In this document: positions 1 through 6,744 of the stretch, piece after piece | Position numbering within the stretch: position 1 is the stretch's first letter | Layout of the letters: every line of letters begins with the position of its first letter | The notes under the pieces: generated by a model | What the model was told of the DNA's origin: nothing | Seen by the model: only the letters and a program-made list of their open reading frames with translations | Databases searched by the model: none | Position numbers and translations under genes: made by a program | Assembly (NCBI GenBank): GCA_964407285.1 | Contig: CAYOVG010000122.1 | Coordinates: forward strand, 1-17,781 | Length of the DNA: 17,781 nucleotides | Source: CAYOVG01 sp964407285 | GTDB lineage: Bacteria > Desulfobacterota > Syntrophobacteria > Syntrophobacterales > Syntrophobacteraceae | Direction of reading: 5' to 3'

Positions 1-1280
1 AGGAATGCATGTCGCGGGATGAGCTTGTGCAGCTCCAGTTGGAGCGGCTGCAAGCCACGTTGAATCGGGTGCAGAAAAATGTGGCTTTCTATCGGCGCCG
101 GTTCAAGAGCATAGGGTTCTCTCCCGAAGAGGACCTGGTGGAGATGAAGGACCTCGAGAGGCTCCCCTTCACGACCAACAAGGACGTGAGCGACAGTTAC
201 CCCTACGAGATGTTCGCCGTTCCGTTGCGCGAGGTCGTACGTGTCCATTCGTCTTCCGGGACCATGAGCAATCCCGAGGTTGTGGGCTACACGAGCCGCG
301 ACCTCAAGACCTGGAGCGAACTGGTGGCCAGGATCCTGGTTTCGGCGGGAGTCGGAAGGGACGATGTGCTCCAGGTGACCATGGCCTACGGGCTCATGAC
401 CGGCGGTTTGGGAATCCATTACGGCGCCGAACTCATCGGGACGTCGGTGCTCCCCACCTCCGTGGGGCGGACTGAACGGCAGATCAAGATCATGCAGGAT
501 TTCAGGACGACGGTGCTGGCGTCCACTCCGAGTTATGCGCTCATCATCGCCGACCGCATGGAAGAGATGGGCATAGATCCAAAGAGGCTCAACCTCAAGT
601 ACTGCATCTGCGCCGGGGAGCCCTGGACTGAAGAGATGAGGCGCGAGATACAGGACCGACTTTTCGTCAAGGCCACGGACAATTACGGCCTCAGCGAAGT
701 GATGGGACCGGGGGTGGCCGGCGAATGCCTGGAGCAGCAGGGAATGCACATCCAGGAGGACAATTTCCACGTCGAGATCATCGACCCCCGCACCGGTGAG
801 GTCCTGGGCCCCGGCGAAGAGGGCGAACTGGTCATAACGACGCTCACGAAGGAAGCCTTCCCGATCATCCGGTACCGCACGGGTGACGTAACGAGCCTCA
901 TCGCGGAGCCATGTCCCTGTGGAAGGACTTTCCGCCGAATCTCCCGGATTCGGGGACGTAGCGACAATGTAGTGGTGATCAAGGGAATCAACATAATACC
1001 GGAGCGCATCGGCGACATCCTGGAGACCCTGCAGGGGGAGCGCCCCGTCTACCAGTTGGTGGCCACACGCCGCGACCACCAGGACCAGTTGGAAATCTGG
1101 GTGGAGATTTCCGACAAGATTTTCTTCGACAAGATGCGGGAGCAGGGGTCTCTCGTGGCTACCATGCGCCGGAAGGTGGCCAACTTCATCGGAATCGATC
1201 CCCACATCAAACTGGTGGAAGGCGGTTCGCTCGAAAGGGAGAACGGAATCGTCAAGCTCTTCGTGGACCGGCGGGGATAG
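1..1280 (+). CDS. paaK: Phenylacetate-CoA ligase family protein (AMP-forming), 5' end outside the window
   Basis: This is an adenylate-forming aryl-CoA ligase of the PaaK type, which joins an aryl acid such as phenylacetate to CoA using ATP in the cytoplasm. The frame is open from base 3. The first ATG is at base 9, but the two codons before it give Glu-Cys ahead of Met-Ser-Arg-Asp-Glu-Leu. Family members usually have such a stretch inside the protein, so the true start probably lies upstream. Counting from the ATG at 9 (423 residues), the phosphate-binding loop is at 81-89, the Asn-Tyr-Gly-Leu-Ser-Glu motif at 225-230 and Tyr-Arg-Thr-Gly-Asp at 289-293. A CPCGR segment at 302-306 leads into the hinge. 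The phosphate loop reads SSSGTMSNP rather than the usual SSGTTGKP form, and the C-terminal GKA-type lysine motif reads GIVK. Activity or substrate may therefore be unusual. It sits 83 bp before iorA on the same strand, which supports a role in aryl acid metabolism. Confidence 0.9.
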   Translation, partial: ECMSRDELVQLQLERLQATLNRVQKNVAFYRRRFKSIGFSPEEDLVEMKDLERLPFTTNKDVSDSYPYEMFAVPLREVVRVHSSSGTMSNPEVVGYTSRDLKTWSELVARILVSAGVGRDDVLQVTMAYGLMTGGLGIHYGAELIGTSVLPTSVGRTERQIKIMQDFRTTVLASTPSYALIIADRMEEMGIDPKRLNLKYCICAGEPWTEEMRREIQDRLFVKATDNYGLSEVMGPGVAGECLEQQGMHIQEDNFHVEIIDPRTGEVLGPGEEGELVITTLTKEAFPIIRYRTGDVTSLIAEPCPCGRTFRRISRIRGRSDNVVVIKGINIIPERIGDILETLQGERPVYQLVATRRDHQDQLEIWVEISDKIFFDKMREQGSLVATMRRKVANFIGIDPHIKLVEGGSLERENGIVKLFVDRRG

Positions 1281-1281
1281 T

Positions 1282-1344
1282 CGCGATTCGCGACCCGCAA
1301 TCCGCGACCCGAAATTCGTAAATCGCAACCCGTAACCTGCAACC
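1282..1344 (+). repeat. Degenerate heptanucleotide tandem repeat, nine units
   Basis: Nine consecutive 7-bp units lie between the ligase stop and the iorA ribosome binding site. They read CGCGATT, CGCGACC, CGCAATC, CGCGACC, CGAAATT, CGTAAAT, CGCAACC, CGTAACC and TGCAACC. The consensus is close to CGNRAYY and there are no indels across 63 bp. The array ends just before the Shine-Dalgarno sequence and would be transcribed if the operon is read as one message. Its function is unknown. Confidence 0.85.
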
Positions 1345-1346
1345 CG

Positions 1347-1354
1347 AAGGAGGT
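1347..1354 (+). promoter_or_regulatory. Ribosome binding site of iorA
   Basis: AAGGAGGT lies nine bases before the ATG at 1364. It is a full-length match to the anti-Shine-Dalgarno sequence and fixes the iorA start. Confidence 0.85.
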
Positions 1355-1363
1355 CCGTCGGGA

Positions 1364-3235
1364 ATGGATGAATTGTTAACGCCGAAAAGTGAAAGAAAGC
1401 GCCTGCTGCTGGGCAATGAAGGAATTGTGCGCGGGGCCGTCGAGGGAAACGTGCGGTTCGTGGCCGCATATCCCGGAACGCCTTCTTCCGAGATTATCGA
1501 CCGGTTCTACAGGATTCGTGATGAAGCCGGTGTCCACGTCGAGTATTCCGTAAACGAGAAGACGTCCCTCGAGACCGCGGGCGCGGCGGCGATAGCGGGA
1601 GTGCGCAGCCTATGTTCCATGAAGCACGTGGGACTCAATGTGGCGTCCGATGCTTTCATGACTCTTGCCTATGTCGGGGTCAAAGCCGGGCTGGTCATCG
1701 TGTCGGCGGACGACCCGTCGCTTCATTCGAGCCAGAACGAACAGGACAATCGCTTTTACGCGAAGATGGCGGGAGTTCCCATGCTGGAGCCGTCCACGCC
1801 CGAGGAGGCCAAGCAGATGACGCTGTTCGGCCTCGATCTTTCGGAAAAGTACGGGATTCCCTGCATGCTTCGCACGACGACGCGGGTGAATCACTGCCGC
1901 GGCCCCGTCAGCCTGGGAGATCTTCCCGGCGAGCCTCCCAAGGCGAGCTTCACGAAAGATCCTTTCAACATGGTGGTCGTTCCCATGGTGGGGCGGAAGC
2001 TGAGACTGGCGCTCCTCGAAAAGCTGGCGAAGCTCCAGGTGGAAGCCGAGCAAAGCCCGTTCAACTTCACCGAAGGGACCGGCAAGTGGGGAGTCGTGAC
2101 CGGCGCGGTTTCTTACCTGTATGTGCGGGACGCCGTGCGGGAGTTGGGGCTTGAGGGGAAGGTAAAGGTCCTGAAGCTGGGCTTTACCTATCCGTACCCC
2201 AAGGCGTTGATTCGAGAGTTCCTGCAAGGGGTCGAAAAAGTCCTGGTGGTGGAGGAACTCGAACCCTTCCTGGAAGAAGCCGTCAAGGTGGTTGCCCAGG
2301 AATCCGGGCTCACCGTGCGCATTGCCGGTAAAGGAAAGGACCTCGTGCCGCAGGCCTTCGAACTGGATGCTTCCAAGGTGAAGGCCGCCATGGCCGCCTA
2401 TTTCGGAGTATCGTACACTCCTCCCGAAGTCTTCGGCATTCCGGACCTGCCACAGCGGCCGCCCAATCTCTGTCCGGGATGTCCCCACCGGGCCACCTAC
2501 TATACCATTAAGAAGGTGTTCGGCCGGGAAGCGGTCTATCCCACGGACATCGGGTGCTACACGCTCGGGCTTCTTCCTCCCCTGGGGATGGCGGACCTGC
2601 TCATCTGCATGGGATCGAGCGTTTCCACGGCGGGAGAACTCAGCAGACTGCTCGATCAACCGGTGGTCGCCTTTATCGGCGATTCCACGTTTTTCCACAG
2701 CGGGGTTGCCGGACTCATCAATGCCGTAACCCACGACCATCGGCTGCTGCTGGTGATCGTCGACAACGGCACCACGGCCATGACGGGTCATCAGCCCCAC
2801 CCCGGCGTGGAACTCACCCCCGACGGGAAGGTGGAACCGAAGCTCGGCATTGAGAACGTGGTGCGGGGATGCGGGGTTCAACGGGTCTTCACCGTCAATC
2901 CCCTCCAGGTCAACAAAACCAGGGAAACGGTGGAGAAGATTCGGGAAGAAATGGGCGGTCCCGGTGTGACGGTGCTCATTTCCAAGAGTCCCTGCCCGCT
3001 TTTCGAACGCGGCATGACCAGGAGCAAGCAGAAGGTGGCTTTCGAAGTGGACGACACCTGCGACCATTGCTGCCGCTGCCTGGACGAATTGGGTTGTCCC
3101 GCCTTTGTAGCCAGGGAGGGAGAGGACGGGGTTGTACAGATATCGATCGATTCGATGCTCTGCAACGGGTGCAGCGTGTGCGCCCAGACCTGTAAATCGA
3201 TCAAGCCGAAACGCAGGACGGATGCGGCGAGTTGA
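1364..3235 (+). CDS. iorA: Indolepyruvate:ferredoxin oxidoreductase, alpha subunit
   Basis: This is the large, TPP- and iron-sulfur-containing subunit of the enzyme that decarboxylates aryl-pyruvates (indolepyruvate, phenylpyruvate) to aryl-acetyl-CoA while reducing ferredoxin. The reaction is reversible in some anaerobes. The 623 residues are full length for the family. The N-terminal pyrimidine-binding domain carries LLLGNEGIVRGA at 14-25 and AAYPGTPSSE at 34-43. CPGCPHR at 370-376 opens the TPP domain, whose diphosphate/Mg motif runs from Gly-Asp-Ser-Thr at 439-442 to Asp-Asn-Gly at 467-469. The C-terminus has two [4Fe-4S] ferredoxin motifs: Cys 566, 569, 572, 578 and Cys 600, 603, 606, 610. 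The first has five residues before its last cysteine, and the second ends Cys-Lys rather than Cys-Pro. iorB follows after 19 bp. Gene order ligase-iorA-iorB implies coupled aryl acid/aryl-CoA/aryl-pyruvate conversion. Confidence 0.96.
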   Translation: MDELLTPKSERKRLLLGNEGIVRGAVEGNVRFVAAYPGTPSSEIIDRFYRIRDEAGVHVEYSVNEKTSLETAGAAAIAGVRSLCSMKHVGLNVASDAFMTLAYVGVKAGLVIVSADDPSLHSSQNEQDNRFYAKMAGVPMLEPSTPEEAKQMTLFGLDLSEKYGIPCMLRTTTRVNHCRGPVSLGDLPGEPPKASFTKDPFNMVVVPMVGRKLRLALLEKLAKLQVEAEQSPFNFTEGTGKWGVVTGAVSYLYVRDAVRELGLEGKVKVLKLGFTYPYPKALIREFLQGVEKVLVVEELEPFLEEAVKVVAQESGLTVRIAGKGKDLVPQAFELDASKVKAAMAAYFGVSYTPPEVFGIPDLPQRPPNLCPGCPHRATYYTIKKVFGREAVYPTDIGCYTLGLLPPLGMADLLICMGSSVSTAGELSRLLDQPVVAFIGDSTFFHSGVAGLINAVTHDHRLLLVIVDNGTTAMTGHQPHPGVELTPDGKVEPKLGIENVVRGCGVQRVFTVNPLQVNKTRETVEKIREEMGGPGVTVLISKSPCPLFERGMTRSKQKVAFEVDDTCDHCCRCLDELGCPAFVAREGEDGVVQISIDSMLCNGCSVCAQTCKSIKPKRRTDAAS

Positions 3236-3254
3236 GCCGGGGAGTTGACGACAT

Positions 3255-3899
3255 ATGAGTACGGATCAGAAGGCGGCATTCAGGGCCGTGCGGATATTTT
3301 TCACGGGTGTGGGAGGGCAGGGGACCCTCCTGGCGACGCGGCTTGTGGGAGAAGCTGCGTTGGAAATGGATCTCCCGGTGACCATGAGCGAGATTCACGG
3401 CATGGCCCAGAGGGGCGGGGTGGTGGAATCTTCGGTTGTGGTGGGCGATGCGTCCAGCCCGACCATCACGAACGCGGAGGCGGACATACTCCTTGCGTTC
3501 GAACCCCTGGAAGCAGCGCGGGCGTTGCCCAGGTGCCACGCCCGGAGCATCGTCATCACCAACACGGTCCCCATTGTTCCGTTCACCGTGGCCATCCGGC
3601 AGAGCACCTATCCGGACCTGGAAAGTCTTTATGCCCTCATCGAAGGCAAAGTGGCTCGACTGATCCGGGTGGACGCCGTGCGGATGGCCCGCGAGGCCGG
3701 GACCGAGCGCGCCGCCAACATCGCGATGGTGGGTGTGCTGGCGGGCACGGGAATATTGCCCGTTCCCAGGGAGAGCTGGCATGCGGGGCTCGAACTCGTC
3801 CTCCCGCCCCGGTTGCTGGAGGTGAACCGGCGGGCGTTCGATTTGGGCTTCACAGCCGGAACGGAGGTTGCCGCGTTGGATGCGGCGTCCAACCTGTAG
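3255..3899 (+). CDS. iorB: Indolepyruvate:ferredoxin oxidoreductase, beta subunit
   Basis: This is the small (gamma-domain-like) subunit that pairs with IorA and is needed for a working oxidoreductase. The 214 residues match the usual length. The hallmark Gly-Val-Gly-Gly-Gln-Gly is at 18-23, and SEIHGMAQRGG, the conserved segment of 2-oxoacid oxidoreductase gamma domains, is at 45-55. The start at 3255 is supported by GGGGAG at 3239-3244, about ten bases upstream. It lies 19 bp after iorA, so the two are surely co-transcribed. A strong GC hairpin 28 bp after the stop probably ends the operon. Confidence 0.95.
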   Translation: MSTDQKAAFRAVRIFFTGVGGQGTLLATRLVGEAALEMDLPVTMSEIHGMAQRGGVVESSVVVGDASSPTITNAEADILLAFEPLEAARALPRCHARSIVITNTVPIVPFTVAIRQSTYPDLESLYALIEGKVARLIRVDAVRMAREAGTERAANIAMVGVLAGTGILPVPRESWHAGLELVLPPRLLEVNRRAFDLGFTAGTEVAALDAASNL

Positions 3900-3927
3900 C
3901 TTCGTTGTTCGATTTGGCCGGCCCAGT

Positions 3928-3960
3928 CGGGCGGGCGCGGTATTGGGCCGCGCCCGCCCG
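3928..3960 (+). terminator. Intrinsic terminator-like hairpin after iorB
   Basis: A perfect 13-bp stem (3928-3940 with 3948-3960) encloses the 7-nt loop TATTGGG. The stem is almost all G-C. Downstream is pyrimidine-rich (TCCGTTTCCTTTCTC at about 3974-3988) rather than a clean U-run, so it may be an imperfect terminator or a 3' stabilising structure. Confidence 0.65.
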
Positions 3961-4044
3961 GCGCCTGCCGCCATCCGTTTCCTTTCTCTTGCTTTCTTGG
4001 CGTATTGGCATTAATATAGATGAAAGACTGGCGCTTCCAGTTTG

Positions 4045-4073
4045 TTGACACACAGGAGTGGAAACCGTAGGTT
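4045..4073 (+). promoter_or_regulatory. Candidate sigma-70 promoter upstream of the RRM gene
   Basis: TTGACA at 4045-4050 is a perfect -35 box, followed after 17 bp by TAGGTT (3 of 6 matches to a -10). An isolated TATAAT at 4126-4131 without a good -35 is an alternative. Either would give a leader of roughly 100-160 nt, as is common for cold-inducible RNA-binding protein genes. Confidence 0.4.
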
Positions 4074-4239
4074 CTTTCCGAACCGATGGTTTTGCTCCGA
4101 AAACCGCTTTTTGTAATAACCAAACTATAATGCCCCAAAGTGGCTGACTCCCCGGTGAGTTCTCTATTTCTCATCAAATCGAGCATTCCGATCGGGCCTG
4201 GCTAACCGGCATTCATTTTCCAGAAAAGGGAAGGTACGT

Positions 4240-4650
4240 ATGAACATTTATGTAGGAAACCTGTCATTCAAGACGACCGAAGAGGAATTACAGCGAGAAT
4301 TCGAAGCTTTTGGCGATGTGGATTCCGCCAAGATCATTATGGACCAGTACACCCTCAAGTCACGCGGGTTTGCCTTTGTCGAAATGCCGAATCGGGAAGA
4401 AGCCCTCGCGGCTATTGCTGCTTTGAACGGCAAGGAACTGAGCGGCCAGACTCTGAAAGTGAACGAAGCGAAGCCACGTGAAGCGCGCGGCGGCAATCGC
4501 GGAAGCGGCGGTGGCGGCGGTTACGGCAACAGGGGCCGCAGCGGAGGCGGAGGCGGTTACGGCGGTGGCGGTTACGGCGGCGGTGGCGGCTACGGAGGAG
4601 GAGGAGGTCGTGGCGGCGGTGGCGGCGGTGGCGGCGGCAGGCGCTATTAG
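4240..4650 (+). CDS. Glycine-rich RNA-binding protein with one RRM domain
   Basis: This is a small single-stranded-RNA-binding protein. Residues 1-78 form one RNA recognition motif with RNP2 (IYVGNL, 3-8) and RNP1 (RGFAFVEM, 42-49), including the aromatic residues that stack on RNA bases. Residues 83-136 are a low-complexity Gly/Tyr/Arg tail of GGGGYGG-like repeats ending Arg-Arg-Tyr. The same layout is found in cyanobacterial and plant cold-induced Rbp/GRP proteins, and similar proteins occur in deltaproteobacteria. AAGGGAAGG, about six bases upstream, supports the start. The GC-rich triplet repeats in the tail make this stretch prone to length change. The next gene on the strand is a DEAD-box RNA helicase, suggesting a shared role in RNA remodelling, perhaps in the cold; that role is inferred. 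Confidence 0.92.
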   Translation: MNIYVGNLSFKTTEEELQREFEAFGDVDSAKIIMDQYTLKSRGFAFVEMPNREEALAAIAALNGKELSGQTLKVNEAKPREARGGNRGSGGGGGYGNRGRSGGGGGYGGGGYGGGGGYGGGGGRGGGGGGGGGRRY

Positions 4651-4863
4651 GATCGACTCCGGCGCCGGTTGCACGGCTGTCGTTCCACGCCATGCATAGA
4701 ATCAAACCAGATCTGAGAAGGTCCTGACCGAGGAGGCAAACGCATCTCCGTTCCCGTAGGACAACGCTTATGAGATTGATGTGTACTGATGATGTACTCT
4801 GGAGATATCGTGGCGGGTTTTTGGGTGTTAAGCGGGATGTGTTTGTCCTCCTGAAAAAATACC

Positions 4864-4891
4864 TTGCAATTCCATATTTTTTGTGTATAAT
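4864..4891 (+). promoter_or_regulatory. Strong sigma-70-like promoter
   Basis: TTGCAA (4864-4869) and a perfect TATAAT (4886-4891) are separated by 16 bp within an AT-rich stretch. Transcription would start near 4898. This is the best promoter match in the window. The helicase ATG lies about 370 nt downstream. Confidence 0.6.
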
Positions 4892-4897
4892 GCTTAG

Positions 4898-5107
4898 ATA
4901 GACTTTATGAGATTCCGGCAGTGAGGGAGTTACCTACCTTTCCCGAGCCGACCGTAAACTCCATCGATCACTGACCTGTATATTGAATTTTTCGATATTC
5001 TCCACTGGTACGGCGCATTGGGTTGGCGACGATGTTCGAGTCAGTCGTCCATGTTGTGCTGTAGTCCCTGGCGCCTGTACGGCGCCGATGCATATCTGCA
5101 GCTTTTT
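4898..5107 (+). ncRNA. Candidate short RNA or attenuated leader
   Basis: This is the segment from the predicted start site of the 4864-4891 promoter to the U-run at 5103-5107, about 210 nt. It folds into at least a hairpin at 4980-4998 and the terminator-like structure at 5058-5102. I do not recognise it as 6S RNA, tmRNA, RNase P RNA or a known riboswitch. It may be an independent small RNA or the prematurely terminated form of the helicase leader. Confidence 0.3.
5058..5107 (+). terminator. Terminator-like two-tier hairpin with U-run inside the helicase leader
   Basis: The outer stem GCTGTAG (5058-5064) pairs with CTGCAGC (5096-5102), with one G-U pair. It encloses an inner stem GGCGCC/GGCGCC (5070-5075, 5081-5086) with loop TGTAC. 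TTTTT follows at 5103-5107. The internal loop is large and asymmetric (5 and 9 nt), so termination may be partial, as in an attenuator. Confidence 0.4.
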
Positions 5108-5178
5108 ATTCTCACTTTTTGACCGGGTTTCCGTAACGAGCCGCCTTGTGCGGTGAAGTGGACTGGTCCATGCGTGCC

Positions 5179-5224
5179 GTCCGGAATGTCTCGCGCCTTC
5201 GGCGATTTCCGTGAATTCCGGGAC
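5179..5224 (+). promoter_or_regulatory. Strong stem-loop in the helicase 5' leader
   Basis: GTCCGGAAT (5179-5187) pairs with ATTCCGGGAC (5215-5224), giving nine pairs and one bulged G. A nested TCGC/GCGA stem lies at 5191-5205. It ends 44 nt before the ATG and about 28 nt before the ribosome binding site, where structure could influence translation. Confidence 0.45.
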
Positions 5225-5268
5225 CGTTCGGCTCATGTTCGGAAACAACCTCGAGGATGTTATCATTT

Positions 5269-6579
5269 ATGTCTTTTGAAGAACTGCAATTGGCTTCGCC
5301 CATTCTCAAAGCTCTTGTCCAGTGTGGTCACAACAACCCAACTCCGGTGCAGGCTCAGGCTATTCCCAAAGTATTCACAGGACGGGACCTGATCGTCTCC
5401 GCTCAGACCGGCACCGGGAAAACGGCGGCTTTCGTTCTGCCGGCGCTCCAACGCCTCTCCGCGGGCGCTTCCTCCGGCAGGAAGCGCGGCGTGCGCGTCC
5501 TGGTGCTTACTCCCACGAGGGAGTTGGCCGTCCAGATAAACCAGGTTGCGCGCACCTACGGAAAATATCTTAATGTGCATAGTACGGCCATCTTCGGCGG
5601 CATGCCTTTCGGCGACCAGATCCGGGCGCTTGCCCAGTTGCCCGACATGATCATCGCAACTCCGGGCAGACTCATCGATCATATTTGGCGAGGACGCATC
5701 GATTTGTCGCAGGTCGAGTTGTTCGTCGTCGACGAAGCCGACCGCATGCTCGACATGGGGTTCATCGAAGATGTGGAATTTGTCTCCGATGCAATGCCGG
5801 AAGGCTGTCAGACCCTTCTGTTCGCGGCGACGATGGGGGATGCCTCGGCGAGGCTTGCCGGCAAGTTTATGAAGGATCCGGAGCGCATCGAAGTGGCCCG
5901 TGGCAAGGTCACCCACGATACTATCGAGCAACGGCTTCACATGGCGGACAACCTCCAGCATAAGACCGAACTGCTGAAGCATCTCTGCGCCGACGAGGCC
6001 GTGACGAGAGCGATTATCTTCTCCGCCACGAAGCGCGATGCCGAGGGCCTTGCCCGGGACCTCAATGCACAGGGCCACGCTGCCGCCTCGCTGCACGCGG
6101 ATATGACCCAGGCAGCCCGCAATCGTACCGTTGCGGATATGCGCAAGAACAGGATCAGGCTCCTGGTCGCGACCGATGTGGCTGCGCGCGGACTTGACAT
6201 TACCGGCATCAGCCACGTAATAAACTTCGATCTTCCACGTTCCGCCGAGGATTATGTGAACCGCATCGGGAGGACCGGGCGAGCGGGAGAGTCGGGGATC
6301 GCCATTTCCCTTGCTTCCCGCAACGACCTTCGCTATTTGGACCGCATCGAGCACTACATCGGGCAGAATCTACCGATGCACTTGATTCCCGGCCTGGAAC
6401 CGGTTCCGGCCCGGCGTCGGCCGGCTCATTCGGATGGGCAGCGAAGAGGCAAATTCGGAGTGCGCGGAACGGGAAGGAACAGGAGCAGGGCGGCAAAGCC
6501 GGCAGGCGAGAATGGGGCGGGCGCGCAGGCGGACCGGTCTACTCACGCCAAACCGGCAAAAAAGAAGATTTTCATGTAA
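5269..6579 (+). CDS. DEAD-box ATP-dependent RNA helicase, RhlE-like
   Basis: This is a cytoplasmic RNA helicase that unwinds short RNA duplexes in ribosome assembly, mRNA decay or cold adaptation. The 436 residues start at MSFEEL, with GAGGA at 5253-5257. An ATG four codons earlier (5257) overlaps that site and is less likely. Motifs in order are the Q motif around Gln28, motif I AQTGTGKT (45-52), PTREL (82-86), TPGR (131-134), DEAD (155-158), motif III Ala-Ala-Thr (186-188), FSATKR (251-256), ATDVAARGLD (301-310) and motif VI NRIGRTGR (331-338). Motif III normally reads SAT and motif VI normally begins with His, so both are altered conservatively. The tail (about 380-436) is basic and rich in Arg, Gly and Lys, typical of RhlE-type extensions for RNA contact. 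Its long structured leader and the RRM gene just upstream suggest regulation at the RNA level. Confidence 0.94.
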   Translation: MSFEELQLASPILKALVQCGHNNPTPVQAQAIPKVFTGRDLIVSAQTGTGKTAAFVLPALQRLSAGASSGRKRGVRVLVLTPTRELAVQINQVARTYGKYLNVHSTAIFGGMPFGDQIRALAQLPDMIIATPGRLIDHIWRGRIDLSQVELFVVDEADRMLDMGFIEDVEFVSDAMPEGCQTLLFAATMGDASARLAGKFMKDPERIEVARGKVTHDTIEQRLHMADNLQHKTELLKHLCADEAVTRAIIFSATKRDAEGLARDLNAQGHAAASLHADMTQAARNRTVADMRKNRIRLLVATDVAARGLDITGISHVINFDLPRSAEDYVNRIGRTGRAGESGIAISLASRNDLRYLDRIEHYIGQNLPMHLIPGLEPVPARRRPAHSDGQRRGKFGVRGTGRNRSRAAKPAGENGAGAQADRSTHAKPAKKKIFM

Positions 6580-6591
6580 GCGGCGGATGTC

Positions 6592-6615
6592 CGGATTCGA
6601 ACCGAACGGAATCCG
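6592..6615 (+). terminator. Weak hairpin after the helicase gene
   Basis: CGGATTC (6592-6598) pairs perfectly with GAATCCG (6609-6615) around a 10-nt loop, 12 bp after the helicase stop. There is no U-run, so it may only stabilise the 3' end. Confidence 0.3.
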
Positions 6616-6744
6616 TGGTCAGTCTCATGCGTGGACGCAATCTCCCATAGCGGGCGGGATGTCGGCGGAATGTGGTTCCGGCTCCCGATCTCGATGTTCG
6701 GGTTTGCGTCTTCGCCTCGAAGGTTGCACAATGGAGGTGGGTGC

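Larger units (their letters stand above)
3900..4239. other. Intergenic region between iorB and the RRM gene
   Basis: This 340-bp gap has no convincing gene. It holds the hairpin at 3928-3960 and two promoter-like elements facing the RRM gene (4045-4073 and a TATAAT at 4126-4131). AAGGGAAGG at about 4226-4234 is the ribosome binding site for the ATG at 4240. The base composition is more AT-rich than in the flanking genes. Confidence 0.6.
4651..5268. other. 618-bp structured intergenic region before the helicase gene
   Basis: No convincing protein gene is present. In order it holds a 10-bp palindrome CCGGCGCCGG (4659-4668) and a distant inverted repeat (AGGAGGCAAAC at 4731-4741 with GTTTGTCCTCCT at 4841-4852). 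A strong promoter-like element (4864-4891) follows. Next come a small hairpin (4980-4998, 8 bp with one G-U, loop TTT), a two-tier hairpin with a U-run (5058-5107) and a strong hairpin (5179-5224). Read from the promoter, this is a leader of about 370 nt for the helicase gene, or a short RNA plus a separate leader. Confidence 0.6.

Noticed and set aside
1610..3067. 485-residue open frame on the minus strand opposite iorA
   Set aside because: High-GC antisense shadow: no ribosome site or family motif, and the plus strand encodes an unambiguous IorA over the whole stretch.
4659..4668. CCGGCGCCGG palindrome just after the RRM gene as a terminator
   Set aside because: The 10-bp palindrome leaves no usable hairpin loop and has no U-run after it.
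4770..4901. 43-codon frame (MRLMCTDDV...) with AGGA eight bases upstream and a hydrophobic C-terminus
   Set aside because: It overlaps the strong promoter at 4864-4891, the ribosome site is weak and there is no recognisable family; a chance frame is more likely.
5263..6354. 363-residue minus-strand frame opposite the helicase gene
   Set aside because: Antisense shadow of a gene with all helicase motifs on the plus strand; the translation has no recognisable domain.
6581..6655. Minus-strand GGTTCGAATCC, resembling a tRNA T-arm or an attachment-site remnant
   Set aside because: No matching acceptor stem, D-arm or anticodon arm could be laid out over the next 75 bases, and no integrase or second copy is in view. 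The bases are explained by a 7-bp hairpin (6592-6615).
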